Below, piece by piece: positions 1 to 12,469 of a stretch of DNA of 64,000 nucleotides. The position numbers and the translations under genes are program-made. Origin of the DNA: Dermanyssus gallinae (lineage: Eukaryota; Arthropoda; Arachnida; Mesostigmata; Dermanyssidae); the NCBI GenBank assembly GCA_003439945.1, contig QVRM01004003.1:22501-86500 (forward strand), given 5' to 3'. The notes beneath the pieces are model-generated. The model saw only the letters and a program-made list of their open reading frames with translations, ran no database searches and had not been told where the DNA came from. Positions within the stretch are counted from its first letter, which is position 1. The number at the start of each line of letters is the position of its first letter.

Positions 1-576
1 CAGGTGAAGATCACCTCCTGCACGCCCTACGGTTACAGACCCAACGTGTGTAGTGCAATTTTCGCCGCGGAAAATGGTTCTTCGGCATTCTCTTGATGAG
101 GCGGAACTTATAAACTTGCCATTATTACCCTGACAAATAACAGCCAGCCAGCCAGCCAGCCATCCAACAAACAATACATCAAGCTACCACCAAACAAGGC
201 ATTCATTGCATCAAGCAAAAATAAGCAGGCTAATTATTTAAGAATACATAATCATTGTAATAGCCACGTAATTAGTTAGAAGCCAATGGTAGTTACCACG
301 GCAGCTGTAATTGTCGGCAGCGGCCTGGGCTCTTTGTTTCCCTCAATCGATGATCGATGCGTCTTTATAGCAGTGGCAGCAGCAGAGGAACAACTAATGG
401 CAACGACAGCTGCTACAAGCGAGCCTCGTTTGAAGACCATTCAACTACAGCCCGATGAGGTGCAATCAACTTCCGACCGCAGTGACCGCCCGCACGAATT
501 TCCTTCTCTCACTGACTCTTTTTCCTCTTGTTTCCTTTCTTGTATATATATATAAGCCACAGTATCTGTTTATTTT

Positions 577-579
<3 letters not shown>
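1..579. other. Unrecognised sequence, no gene supported
   Basis: There is a short run of CAGC units near 143-165 and a GCA-rich patch near 370-390. The open frames here run straight into the (TA)n tract that follows and show no family resemblance. I see no RNA gene or element ends. Confidence 0.5.

Positions 580-645
<66 letters not shown>
580..645. repeat. (TA)n microsatellite
   Basis: Pure alternating TA for about 65 bp. The Tyr-Ile repeat frames that cross it are a translation artefact of the dinucleotide. Confidence 0.97.
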
Positions 646-648
<3 letters not shown>

Positions 649-1514
649 AACCCCTGACGTTCACGACGCCTAGTGTCAGGAAGGGGCTCTGGTCTTTGTC
701 GACTCTGTCTTAGCCTGGCGCGGTCCTTCTTTTCCTTTTGATCTTTCTATTTCCACCCCTCCTCGCCCCCCGCCACCCCATTTAGATCAAGCGCTGCGGA
801 AGGTCTCTTTCTCTGCCTATTTCTCTCTACTCTGCTACTACCAAGCATCACAGTGCCACAGTGTCGGTGCTGCTCTACAGATCTCGTAGTCGTTGTACTA
901 GCAGTGCTAAGGCTGTTACTATTACGCCATTAGTAGTAGTAGTAGTAGTAGTGGCGTCATAATGATCTTAGTAAAACTAAGGGCGTATCGTGGCCAAGCG
1001 CCCTGACACTAAACAGGCTTGCTTCTATGTGGTCCTCCAATTGTAGCACTTAAGAGATCGATCGGGAGTAGTTCAGACAACAATTCCAGTTATTATTTGT
1101 CTTAGCGAGCGTGGGTCATCTGCTGGCTACATCTCCCCCTTCCCAATTTCCTTCTATCTATCTGTCTTCTATCGGTCGGACTCTTCATATGGCTCACTCG
1201 CGTTGTACTACTGGCTTTCGTGTACACTTTCTCTTGAATTACATCTGGCTTTCTCTCAGCCTGCCTCAGGTGTGCCTCTCCTTTTCTGCTCCTTTCCAGT
1301 GACTACCCGGGTCCACGACTTGTGCCTCTAGCCCTTGATCGCTAGCTTGTCCCATACGTACATGTAAATGTGCTTGCTTTCTTTGTGGCTTTATGCTCGT
1401 CACCTGGGGCAGTCGACCGCCATCCGCAACTGCCCATCGTAGAAGAAATCTCTCTCTCTCCGTAGCAGAAATATAAATTTCGTAAGATATATATGCACAT
1501 AGAGATCTTGCCGT

Positions 1515-1517
<3 letters not shown>
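646..1517. other. Pyrimidine-rich non-coding stretch
   Basis: C/T-rich sequence with a (TAG)n run near 930-953. No coding signature, RNA gene or element end recognised. Confidence 0.5.

Positions 1518-1577
<60 letters not shown>
1518..1577. repeat. (AC)n-(AT)n compound microsatellite
   Basis: A short CACACA run passes directly into a pure AT run. Confidence 0.95.
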
Positions 1578-1579
<2 letters not shown>

Positions 1580-2513
1580 AACCGTTCACTTACTTGATTG
1601 CGCGTATGAGTATGACACAGCGTCCTTATTAAATTGTGGTTAGACCCAAGGCCCAAGGGACAGACCTGTCTAAAGAGTTCTTCCTAGTCTTGAACAGTAG
1701 CGAAAAAAGCGTCTTTGTGAAAAGGTATAGCCAACAGCCTTTAAAGAGTTCTGAATCACTCACTGGACCTTGTCTACATAACGGTGCTGAAACGTGGGAG
1801 TGGTCACAAATACAGTTTGAGCTACTGAACGAGCCAAACGACCGTGGAAACGGCGAAGCGCACGCAACACTGCCTTGACGTGCATTTCACGACGTCCCGT
1901 TGACTCGCGTGTGGCGGCGCTACGGTTTTCGATTTGTTTTCGTGTCTCTGTCGTTTGCTGAGTCTCGTTACGTTAGTTGAGTGACGCCCTGTAAGTGTTT
2001 CACTTTTTCCGTGGTTGCTGAACCGGGCGGGGTAGACACGTTAGCAGCACGCAGCCTGGGCCTCTCTGTGCAGCCGGCGCACTCCTAGAGGCCTATAAAA
2101 GCGTCTCTGCCTTTCTGCCCTCCGCCGGTGCTACACTCGAATGCGTGAGTGATGCGTTGACTATGATAATAGCTAGAAACAACAAAAGCGACGATTCTAA
2201 CCAAGCCCAATGTCGTGCAAATTCTTCAGGCAGCTGTGCCAGCTGCAAGCGATCGCTCTGGTTTGACCCTAACAATGACAATCCCCCCTCTTCCCCTCCC
2301 CACACACACACGCAAATAGACGCGCACTGATGACCGAGGGATGAGAGAACAGAGAGGCGGAGAAAGAAACAAAAGGCCAACTCAATCTACATAATACATG
2401 CGGGTGTATCGGTGCGGGCTCCGGTCGGCTGAGGACAGATCTCCAAACTCCATGTTGTTCCATGTTTGCACCAGACGCCTGTTGTATAGGGGTGCGAACA
2501 GATGGAAGGTAAT

Positions 2514-2517
<4 letters not shown>
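1578..2517. other. Unrecognised sequence
   Basis: A CA-rich patch lies near 2300. A TATAAAA-like string at 2094-2100 is the only promoter-like motif, and no gene follows that I can support. Confidence 0.4.

Positions 2518-2548
<31 letters not shown>
2518..2548. repeat. (TA)n microsatellite
   Basis: Pure TA repeat of about 30 bp. Confidence 0.9.
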
Positions 2549-2550
<2 letters not shown>

Positions 2551-2779
2551 ATATCAGGTGCGTTCGTATATGTTCGTTGATGCGAAACGTCTTTTGGCAA
2601 ACAACTGGGCAGATGGTTTCTCATTGATTTGCAATTAGCAAATGACAAAAGGTTACAGCGTTGCCACTCGTCGAGAAGCTTCACTAGTGTCATTCCTCCC
2701 TATGCTGGTGCTTCCGAAACAGGACACGAGAAGGCAGAAAAGGAAGGCGTAGAAATGGTGGTTGTGAAAGTGCAAATTC

Positions 2780-3345
2780 TGAATGTTTGCTGTACGAGTT
2801 ACGAAAAGATTCAAACGCTGCAATAGCTTGCCGAATCATTTTCAGCATCCTGGGAGACGACTCAACTATCGAACCGACCTGTCGAAAATGGTTGGCCAAG
2901 TTCCATAGTAAACATTTTGATCTGAATAATGAACCCAAGTCCGGTCGATCCTTTTTGCTGGAATGACTTTCTACGTTTAGAGATACAACAAAATCTCTCA
3001 ACAAAACTCGAGAACACGAAACAAAGTTGAAGAAACCATTGTCAGGCGTCTGTAGTTTTCTATGGCCACTGTCAAACATCTTTCACCAGGAGAACGCGCA
3101 ACCTTATGTGAGTAACACCAGCCGAAAATATATCTGACTTGGGCTAGGAACTTATTAAGCACCCGTCAAACTTTGTGGACATTACACCTTCAGACTATCG
3201 TGGTTTCGATCTATCAGTAAATTCAAGTCATTTGAGGACGTCCAAAGTGAGGTAAAACATTTCTTTGTCTCCGGGGAGCAAGAAATTTACAAAAAATTAT
3301 TTTAAAAAGCAGGAAGGTAAATTGATGGTTAAATAAACTCACATT
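2780..3345 (+). pseudogene. Degraded mariner transposase, internally deleted
   Basis: Conceptual translation across frameshifts and stops gives the two ends of a mariner transposase. From about 2781 there is an N-terminal block with LLYELRKDSNAAIA, then ILGDDSTIE and CRKWLAKF, ending with NNEPKSGRS, which matches the mariner DNA-binding region and its GRP linker. From about 3188 there is a C-terminal block with TPSDYRGF, then SISKFKSFEDVQSEVKHFF and EIYKKLF, as in mariner tails. The middle, which would carry the first two catalytic Asp residues, is missing; only the third Asp context (PSDY) remains. It cannot encode an active enzyme. It belongs to a different lineage from the intact mariner near 27 kb, whose equivalent motif is APCD. 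Confidence 0.72.
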
Positions 3346-3359
3346 TTCTTGCAAAATCG

Positions 3360-3361
<2 letters not shown>

Positions 3362-3443
<82 letters not shown>
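3362..3443. repeat. (TA)n microsatellite
   Basis: About 80 bp of pure TA beginning directly after the mariner relic. Confidence 0.97.
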
Positions 3444-3444
<1 letters not shown>

Positions 3445-4359
3445 CCCGAACCGGATACACTGGTTGAGCTCGAAGAAGCCCTAGGGCGGTTAAATTTCGT
3501 TTTAAGAACCCGCTGCCCGATACGTCTTCCCTTGTCCAGAGCTGTTGCAAACAACAAAACTGACTCGGAAATGTAGTGTGTCGTGTACATTCTAGAAAAA
3601 TGGTCAGAAAAGCCACATAGCCTGGTGACACCGACCCGTTATGAGCCAGCTACTTGTGAGAGCAATTCTCCATCCCTACTAGATGTGCCATCTACTACCG
3701 CTTGAGAAACTCATTGCGCAACCACCAGTAAACTGGTCACACGTTGAGCCTCATCCAGGAGCTTAAGGCATTATGTGTTTTTCAGGCGAGGTTGTAAATG
3801 TAGTTAAGCCAAGGGATTTGTTTTCTCGGGCGGGTGGGGTAAGTCGATGCTGGAACATGTCAGAGAGTTCAATTGCATAGCTTCTCAACAGTAGAGGTTA
3901 TCCTAATGACCAGCTCTTCACGTTGCCCAGAATCTCGTAGATAGGAGCCTTTGAGCAACTTCAAAGAAAAATCGAGATTTGTTAACTCGCTGTGGCCAAG
4001 CGATCGACCGGCCCCGGCCAATTCACCGATTTTGGAAGGTCACGTTAAACTAATCGCGTACGGCAAAATTGGAGTGCGGTACTGGAATACCGTCATACTT
4101 AAACCGCGTTCTCGCAAGCATTTTATGGAACGCCTTCCAATACTCCAGTTAATAATTCACTCAGGAATGTATGGTATGCTCCTCCATTCTATCTTTTAGA
4201 GGGTATGTGTGGACCTATGATGTAGAAATTTGCCATATCAGTCCACACATTTACGGAGCAAAGCCGGATAAAAGCCGAAGCTATTAGTTTTATGCGCTGT
4301 GAAGAGTCGTAGAGTTATTATTTCGAGGTCTTGGACGTGAAAACTAATAATAAAATCCC
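3444..4359. other. Unrecognised sequence with one short inverted repeat
   Basis: TGTGTGGAC near 4206 is matched by GTCCACACA near 4242, giving a nine-base stem around a loop of about 26 bases. Nothing else is recognised. Confidence 0.4.
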
Positions 4360-4485
4360 AATTTTTTGACGAATTCTCTTCTAAACGGCCATGTCAGATC
4401 TTCTAGGCGGTGTCGTATGTTGTTTAGAATTTTCTCGCAATTACGATCACGGTGTGCTTATTCTCTGTAGTGATGGGCGTACAAC
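4360..4485. mobile_element. Fragment of the CAGGGTG foldback family
   Basis: The run GACGAATTCTCTTCTAAACG, then CAGATCTTCT and AGAATTTTCTC, parallels 12115-12230 in the right arm of the 1,063 bp foldback element (GACGAATTTCTCTTTTAAACG, CGCATCTTCT, AGAATTTTCTC). No termini are present, so this is an eroded partial copy. Confidence 0.5.
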
Positions 4486-5094
4486 ATTGATGCAACGTTT
4501 TTGACTCCATCAAACTAATATTTGCAATGTTAAAGCACCGATCCGATTCATTTGCCACAATTTCTTTTTTTGACTGTGCAAGAGGCAACTCCCTATTCAC
4601 GTAGGTGAGCCACGCGTGGTATAATAATAGCTCGTCTCACACCGATCACATACAACTCCAATAAATCTACTGCAAATGTTTTTCAGTGGAACTATATAAA
4701 CACAGACAAACGTATGTACAAACTCGCATGCGTCTACCTGCCTGGCGCTTGCAGGAGGTTAATCTCCCCTTACAAAGGGATAATTGCACGTCCTCTCTCG
4801 AGTACATGCCAAGAGCAGCTAACAGCTGTCTAAGTATCAATGTTATACGCATAGTCAATATAAGTGAAACAAAGGTGGTGGTGATGATATGTCACAAACA
4901 AAGCTAGGCGACCATATGATTGCGCAGGACAACAACCTTCGAGCTATGACAGCAAAAATAGTAAAATAACACATCCGTTTCGCCGCGATATTTTAGGATT
5001 CCTGCTGCACCTTTCCTTATAAATAGCGTAGGTAAAAGAATTACCTCTATGTTCTCAATGTTTTTTGTGCAGCCCACTTGATTTGGGCTGGTAG

Positions 5095-5575
5095 CTGATG
5101 CTGCTATACGGTGTGTCGGCGAAAACCGGGCCCAAAGTAGAGCCTTGCGGCTGCACTTCAGCAGTGCCGCTCTATGTCCTGTCCCGCGGCCCGAGGCCCC
5201 TCTCGCTGCGGTGCAACGAATTTATCCTTTGCAGTTATGACGATACACATTTTTCCCCAGTTTGCTGTGCTGAGGGCATTCCGCACGCCCAGTGGGAAAA
5301 GCCTGATTGGTCTCAAGTTCTTCTTTAACCCGCTGATCGATTATGCTTATTAGTACCTCTCTTATTGCATCAAAAAGGCGGATAGAACGCAAGACCGATG
5401 GGCCTGTCCTCCCACCAGGTTTAGAGTCAAAAACTAAGACTACGGACGCCTTCTTCCACAACCCAGAGAAGGTTCCCTCTCTTATTAGCCTGTTAACAAG
5501 TTGTCTGAATACCTTCGGTCATCTCTGTTGTAAAAAATGGGCTATTGGGGAATTATGTTGGGCCCTGCTGTAATG
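5095..5575 (-). pseudogene. R1-type LINE reverse transcriptase relic
   Basis: Reading the minus strand downward from 5575 gives the N-terminal fingers region of an R1-clade reverse transcriptase: WKKASVVLVFDSKPGGRTGP, then RSIRLFDAIREVLISIIDQR and VKEEL. This matches the family pattern of WK..VVLI.KPGK, R.I.LLD..GK and LE.II..RL. After stops and a deletion, the strand carries VQPQGSTLGPVFAD at about 5155-5105, matching the GVPQGS.LGP motif of RT domain 4. The aspartate box is absent and frames are broken. R1 elements normally insert in 28S rDNA or other fixed targets, so this copy belongs to a dispersed relative or is a displaced remnant. Confidence 0.7.
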
Positions 5576-5878
5576 ATGTTTTATTTCAGAAAAAAAACAG
5601 ATTACACATGTCGTACTCAAAAGTAGAGTTGAGTGGAAAATATAAGTTTTGCTCATTCAAACAAGCGTGCGTGGACACATGAGGTTTGTTAATATTTTTA
5701 GTTTCTAATTGCTTAGATTTATAGGACTCCCATATCTGCAATAAGCGATGTACCGCGTCAAAAATAGGCAAGTACAGTGAATAGTGTTCAAATTGTACAC
5801 GCATCCGACATTTGTTCTTAATTAAACTTAAGTGCAAACTATACGTATGCTAAATTGCATTTTATTTAATCGAACATA
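5576..5878. other. AT-rich unrecognised spacer
   Basis: AT-rich sequence between the LINE relic and the foldback element; no feature recognised. Confidence 0.4.
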
Positions 5879-6482
5879 CAGGGTATTTCATAACCGTATG
5901 AACTTATTTTAAAGTATAGTAGAACTCAGCAAAAAAAATATTTTTCCAATGGAAGGAGGGGGCAATAACATCTTGTTTAGAAGTGAAAATGAAATTTATA
6001 CTAGTGGTTATTTTGCCGTTTTGTTTTCCATATAGTTTTGCAAGATCTACGTCTGCAGGAGAACTAGAGAATAACACCAGACGCAAGCTAGCGAAAGGCG
6101 TATAAGCAGATTACGGAACGTCATAAAACGCCAATAGCCCAAAATTGTTATGTCTTACTTTGAAGCTTCAACGTGCAAACCCGTAAAATGTTGCCATTAC
6201 GACCAAAAATTTACGCTCAAATCACTATTATCCGGCAATTGCAAATTTAGTGTCCATCATGTTTGTACCAACGCGCATCAGTTCCTTCTTTCATTAACTG
6301 GTTCTCTCGCAAACGTAGATTTTGCACAACCATGTAGGAGAAAAACAGAACACCTTAATTTATAAATTTCATCCTCACTCCTAAACAAGACGTTCCCCCC
6401 CCCCCTTACATTCGAAAAGAGTATTATCTTGTCGAGTTCTACCAAACCTTAGAATAAGTACATACGGTTATGGAAGACTCTG
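5879..6482. mobile_element. Foldback (long inverted repeat) element, 604 bp
   Basis: The left end reads CAGGGTATTTCATAACCG and the right end, reverse complemented, reads CAGAGTCTTCCATAACCG. Both continue with an arm of about 200 bp containing AACTCRRCAA-type sequence, a G-rich run and TCTTGTTTAGRAGTGA. The arms are about 5879-6079 and 6285-6482, with a unique middle of about 200 bp. Termini and arm sequence relate it to the elements at 11364-12426 and 38494-39616. The short open frames inside are not conserved between copies, so I infer a non-autonomous element. Confidence 0.78.
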
Positions 6483-6954
6483 TATATTCTAAAACATAGA
6501 GCTCAGTAGCAATATACCCTTTTAAATGCGAGGGAATTCCTACTACCTACAAACCTTAGCTTCAGATCAGCAGAGTGAAAGCTTAGCCTACATACCATTT
6601 AATCCCGCCACTGTGAGCGAGACGCACGCATGCTTGCCAAGCAAAAGCATTATAGACACTCACTGTGCTTCAGTGTGAGCTCAAAGTGCTCTCTACGGAG
6701 CGCGAAGTCATAAATGCTGCAACTTGCAGCGAAGCCCAGCGGGGGATCGCGATTGTCGTAACCCCCGGTCTCCGTTTGTATACACTCACCGTGAGTTTTG
6801 CGTCGTGATGGTTTGATGTTGTCGTCGTTGTTGCTGCTGCTGCAACAATCTACTCGTATGTGACACTGCCGTTGGTGCCGTTGTATTTGTTGGGGTCATT
6901 CCCGCCTCGTTCAGCAAGGGAAAGATGTAAAAACCCACTGGCAAAGTTATACTA
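6483..6954. other. Unrecognised sequence
   Basis: Contains a GTT/GCT triplet patch near 6820-6845. No gene or element recognised. Confidence 0.4.
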
Positions 6955-6956
6955 TA

Positions 6957-7024
<68 letters not shown>
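6955..7024. repeat. (TA)n microsatellite
   Basis: About 70 bp of TA repeat with one imperfection near its left end. Confidence 0.96.
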
Positions 7025-7028
<4 letters not shown>

Positions 7029-8030
7029 GTACTGGATAAAGTTAGTAAATCCACTGGATGGACGCATTTTCAGCGAGTATTCTGAGTGTCCGTATGTGCA
7101 TGTTTGTATAGGCAGCTAGCAGGCCGACACGAGAGTTCGGGTCGATCAATCCATTTTCCTTGGCCATTGCCACCATTGGGAAAATGCTGAAGGGGACTTC
7201 TACGACGATTGGGACGAAGGATGAAGAGGATAGACGAGGTCAACACACAGACAGCAGTGGCAGTACACACGGTGTGCCAGCGATGCACCGCCGCCACAAT
7301 TGGGAAACGGAAGGAAGTTCACGCTGGGTTCCGCTTGCCTTCGACTAAGAGTTCGCTAGGCTATCTTCAAGGATCTTTCTTCGCTGAGAAACGAGAAGGA
7401 GCGGGCGAACGGACGCACAAAAGAACTTTCGATGGGCAAACTAACCACTATTTCGCATTTGGCGTCGTCTTTTCTCTAGCGCAATAATAATGAAAATAAC
7501 AAAAAAAATAACAATAATTATGCGGCGCATCCGCTCTATCTCCGCAGTCATCGAGCCGAAGTGATGTTGGCCGTACGCCAGGATAAATCCAATCAACAAC
7601 AAAACCGGCCACATTGATCAAGCCACCGAGGCCAGATATGAGAGAAAGCTCAATTTCGTTCATTCCATTTCATTTTTTTTTGTTTTGGCAGCAACAAGAA
7701 AATAAGTTTGTTGCTAGATCTATCTAGAGAGTTACTTAGGCGGTTTCTAAAAGTCTACGACAACTTAGAAACGTCTTCGATGTAGAAGGGTTCAATCTTG
7801 TGTTGGTTATACGGGTTAACATAACTTCTTGGTCTGAACAGAACTTACACTGCATGATAATATGCTTAAGCGTGTCGTTTCCACTGCCGCCGAATGGCCC
7901 TATGCTTTAAGTTGCCAAATCCTCGTTTGTCATTCATGCGTGTGCTCGTCAGGTTTATATTATATATATATATATATTAGGCTCGCCAGTTTGAAATGAC
8001 CCGTCGGTCTTCTTTCTGTTCTTCTGTTGA
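7025..8030. other. Unrecognised sequence
   Basis: No coding match. The pure (TA) run near 7958-7977 is short. Confidence 0.4.
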
Positions 8031-8215
8031 GTCGAGCCCCATGGTGTAGTGCATTTGCGTGAACCTTGCGACCGGAGAAGACTCACATAGGCGCACATAG
8101 GGTTTGATCCCCGCCGCTGCATATTTGTATTATTTATGTAGTTCGTCTTACGAAGCGATGCGGAAGCAAATCCGTGACATTCAACTTTGGCTGAGAATCA
8201 GCCCGAAAAATACGT
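8031..8215 (+). mobile_element. tRNA-derived SINE (family S1), diverged
   Basis: Starts GTCGAGCCCCATGGTGTAGTG (box A region), has a degenerate box B, GGTTTGATCCC, near 8101, then the shared S1 body with TGCATATTTGTATTATTTATG, CGAAGCGATGCGGAAGCA and the 3' end TTGGCTGAGAATCAGCCCGA. All parts align with the copies near 19.1, 44.4, 48.4, 49.2, 59.2 and 62.7 kb. No target-site duplication is obvious, which fits an old insertion. Confidence 0.8.
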
Positions 8216-8654
8216 TTGTTAAACTGTACAAGAAGATCATTTACGCTTTCGAGTGGTCTAAGGCTTCTTTAATTAAAAGAATGTGTTTCAGGCTACAGAT
8301 ACCTGTAACTATCATCACGACAGTGCTGTGTTTGCTACAGCTTTACATTCCATTCGTCCGCGACTTTCATGGTAATTATATTTTTACCATGTGTTTTTTT
8401 CAGGACAGCGACAAATGGTTTTCAGAAATAAGCACTATATAGGGAAGTTCAACGAGAGTGCGTGCTCGATTCTAGCTTCTAAGCAACAATTGACCCACAC
8501 GAAACGTCGACAGATACACGGAACGGTAATTAATCGTTGACTGACCAAATAAAGAATCGCCCGGTTATCTCAACAGGCGGTCTGCAGGTAAAACAATTAA
8601 ACAGGTTCAGCATTATCGATCCAAGCGACTACTTCAGCAACCTGCCTTCTAGCA

Positions 8655-8778
<124 letters not shown>

Positions 8779-8819
8779 GTTTTGTACCTGCTTCGTATAA
8801 TGCGTGTGGCAGCTTTCTA

Positions 8820-9509
8820 GTGTTACCTTCTGCTGGTGCTCTATTCCTCGCCCCTTTCTCTTTTCGCCCCCCTCCCGCCTGTTTTTACGTTCGCTCTACA
8901 GTACAGCGCCAGGAATTGAGCTCTAGATCACACGGTCCGTTTCTCTATCTTTGGCCTATCGTATTCCTAGTGTTCAACCGCCAGACGACGGCAGACAATG
9001 TTGGTAGGTATGCTTTGCAAGCGAACGGTGCCCAATCAGAGAGAGAGATCAGAGACAGAATTCTAGCCCACCAATATAAATATATATATATAGCTTGGCC
9101 GGAGGTTTTTCCACTTTCTCATCACATCCGGCTGATGGCATCTCGATTCCATCGGGCAGATCGATCGATTTCGAAATCAGACACGTCCTTCTCTGTGCGT
9201 CGGCACGTCAGGCCAAATAAAGCTGGCGTGCCGGCGACGCTTGTAGATGCTATGCCGGGCTACTATTTCCGGATGCTGCGCAGAGGACCGATTGCGTATG
9301 TGCCGCCACCTCGTCAAGAAGAGGATACGACTTCGAAGTTCGGGTGCGATCCGACAACAAATCCGATGTCGAAGTCGTCGACTACTCGAATAAGAAGAGA
9401 CAGTACAACAACGAGAACAACAACAACAACAACCGCAGCACAAAATAAGAAGAACGCTGCGGTCACCGTGGTGAGCAGAAGAAAGAGGAGGCATTGCTCA
9501 CTTGCCTGA
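8820..9509 (+). other. Open frame of 229 codons, no recognised domain
   Basis: This frame stays open over 690 bp but matches no domain I know. Its end is a Thr-rich stretch from the (ACA)n run at about 9407-9435, and the opposite strand is also open there, as expected of low-complexity DNA. The first residues follow directly on the (TTA)n tract. I would not treat it as a gene without transcript support. Confidence 0.15.
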
Positions 9510-9624
9510 ATTGCGCCGCGTCTTATTGCCTCACACCGGGCGAGGAAAATTTGATTTGTATACAGAGCCATTAGGGCAAAACACGCTTGCAGCCACGCAT
9601 CGTGTGCCCAAACGATGCATTGTT

Positions 9625-9783
<159 letters not shown>

Positions 9784-10149
9784 AATGTTCCGCAATCTCT
9801 ATACCTCATATTTTAAACGCCGCCAGTATGCACTGTGGGTGTGCTTGAAGATATTGTTGAATGTCCGCCAAGACTCTGTTCCATCGAGTATATCCTCGTC
9901 ACGGACAGTGTCGATCAGTGCCTGCCTCAGATCGTCTGCTCAGGTGACGGAATAGACGCCCGGTAAACAGAGGAGAGACTGAGCACTCCATCGTGGGTTA
10001 TATTCCATAGGGATAGTCTTAGAGTGGATTTCTGGGGAACCCCGGCTGTAACTAGGTAAGCAGATGGCTAAGCAGTTGGCCGCAATAAAATATGTAAAAA
10101 AACATTTCCCCAAGGTCTCTGTTATAGCGTTTACGTGTATTTTAAATGT
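9784..10149. other. Unrecognised sequence
   Basis: No feature recognised apart from the end of the TA array. Confidence 0.35.
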
Positions 10150-10900
10150 AATAGTCAACCTTTTCCAGCACAACGAAGGGGACTGTACTTCATTATTTTT
10201 TCCCCATTAAGTAGTTTCTACCGCGAGACAAACACTCCATTTGGATCTTCTCCTTCCATTAGGCTTTACTGCAAGGCCGTAAAATGTTATAAAATTATCG
10301 GCTGCTTTGGAGAAGCAGCTAAGTATACCTATTTGGGGGTATGCCGAGAGTGCTCCTTGAAATTGATCAAGTTTTCGAAGTCCTATGATAGCCTCCGCTA
10401 GTGAATATGCGTTATTTTGCTATCCTTATATGCCCTATGTAGGGCTGTAGGCTCTGTATATAAGTCCTCTCTAGACAGATTCCCTAAGACCTAAGAATCA
10501 AAGAACTGGCGTTTAAATGTTCTTCAATCAACTTCGGCACTGAGGGATTACTAATCAGCAGAAGAAATGCTATAGAGAAGTAGACCCAGCAATGGGAAGC
10601 AATCCAGCCGGGCCGCCCTGAATGGTGGACAAAATCTATTCTCCCTGACTCGCCAGGCCCTCGTAGAAGCGCTCTTTTGCAGTGCACACATCTGAATAAA
10701 TACCTACTTGCTGTGTATGGACTTCGAGTTTTTACAAAGGCCAAAACTATATCAAATTGAGAAAATTACGGTGCGCATCCTATTTATGGCGTTTCATCTA
10801 AGAAACTTTACCTCCAGACGAAGCCTTCTTATGGGGAGCTGCAGTGTTGTCAATGAACTCACTGTGTCAGACTCTGCACCCACTGCTCGCAGGGTGTTGG
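10150..10900 (+). pseudogene. Possible LINE reverse transcriptase relic
   Basis: Two short conceptual peptides look like the C-terminal part of a CR1/Jockey-type reverse transcriptase. One, near 10310-10345, is AAKYTYLGVCRECSLKL, resembling the AKYLGV..D..L motif. The other, near 10690-10850, contains LLAVYGLRVF and IEKITVRILFMAF, resembling the YG..VW / QN+..R motif. Frames are broken and the match is short, so chance resemblance is possible. Confidence 0.3.
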
Positions 10901-11179
10901 TAAATAAGCGTACCTGATTGCGCTATATACATTGAACAGCACTGATATCTGTAAGAAAACAGATGATTCGCTTAGGAAGAACGTTTACACCATTAGAAGT
11001 CCAGACACAACTAATTTTTAACTTAACGTTTTTATCAAGGATTCCCGAACTCATTTATCCATATGAACTGCCACGCAATAGCGTAAATAGTCTCTATGCT
11101 AGATGGACAGGTATGCACAGTTAAGCGGGGTGGGACGAGTGCCTAGCTCTTTTATAGAGCCTGCGCGTTAGCCTTGCGT

Positions 11180-11363
<184 letters not shown>

Positions 11364-12423
11364 CAGGGTGTTGCAGAATTTTTTTATAATAGAATATACA
11401 AATTGTAGAGCTCGTTAAAGCAAATATTTATTCCAATAGAAAATGGTCTCTGAGAAGTCTTGTTTCGGAGTGAGAGCGAAATTACTACAATTTTTGACAC
11501 TAGTGCTTTTGCCCGACATAGGAGCATAAAATGTGCTGTTGCGAGACAACCAGTCTCCCTAGACAGAAACTAAACACACGGTCGGGTTCTGCTTCTTCTG
11601 AGGGGCATATAAGGCCGATCAGAAGACGCGATACGGTCGTTTAAAAGAGAATTCGTCAAAAATGAAGTTCTATATTAGCTTTTACGCCAAATACTTCAGA
11701 ATCATAACCCTACGACCGCCCACGTGTTCAAAGCTAACATGTTCAGCGCATTTCATGACGATCATTTTGGTACCAAACTTATGGCAATGCGAGCTGTGGT
11801 TGCGGAGTAACTACGATTTTTCGGAGGGCATGTCCAGATTAAGTGCATGAAAAATGACGCGCTGCGGCTGTCGCGCGACACGTCGGCGGTAGTGAACGTC
11901 GCCACAGTCATTTTTCATGCACTTAATCTGGACATGCCCTCCGAAAAATCGTAATTACTCCACCACCACAGCTCGCATTGCCATAAGTTTGGCACCAAAA
12001 TGATCGTCCATGAAATGCGCATTTGCCGAATATGTTAGGCTTTGAACACGTGGGTGGTCGTAGGGTTATGATTCTGAAGTATTTGGCGTAAAAGCTAATA
12101 AAGAACTTCATGTTTGACGAATTTCTCTTTTAAACGACCGTCTCGCATCTTCTGACCGGCCTTAGATGCCCTTCCCGAAGCAGAATTTTCTCTAGAGCAC
12201 GACAGTGTGTTTAGTTTCTGTCTAGGGGGCCTCTCTGGTTGTCTCGCAACAGCACATTTTGATGCTCCTATGTCGGGCAAAAACACCAGTATCACATATT
12301 GTAGTATTTTCGCTCTCACTCCGAAACAAGACTTCTCAGAGACCACGTTCCATTAAAAAAAATATTTGCTATAACGAGCTCTACAATTCCCTATTTCTAT
12401 TATAAAAAAAATTCTGCAACACC

Positions 12424-12426
<3 letters not shown>
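11364..12426. mobile_element. Foldback element, 1,063 bp, CAGGGTG termini
   Basis: CAGGGTGTTGCAGAATTTTT at 11364 is matched by the inverted AAATTCTGCAACACCCTG ending at 12426. The two arms of about 495 and 520 bp match along most of their length; for example, both contain AAGTCTTGTTTCGGAGTGAG and the coding-like string MKF(Y/F)ISFYAKYFRIITLRPP. They meet around a loop of about 48 bp near 11859-11906. TA dinucleotides flank both ends because the element lies between two (TA)n tracts. No transposase is present, so it is non-autonomous. A transcript would fold into a near-perfect hairpin of about 500 bp. Confidence 0.88.

Positions 12427-12467
<41 letters not shown>
12427..12467. repeat. (TA)n microsatellite
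   Basis: TA tract continuing from the foldback element's right end and ending at the LINE. Confidence 0.95.

Positions 12468-12469
<2 letters not shown>

Noticed and set aside
455..713. Open frames of alternating Tyr-Ile across (TA)n tracts, here and at many other places
   Set aside because: A TA repeat has no stop in some frames and always reads as Tyr-Ile. These are artefacts of microsatellites.
2094..2100. TATA box at TATAAAA
   Set aside because: Isolated motif with no supported gene downstream.
8820..9509. A 229-codon frame as a real gene
   Set aside because: No domain, Thr-rich end from a triplet run, and the opposite strand is equally open. Listed only as a low-confidence open frame.
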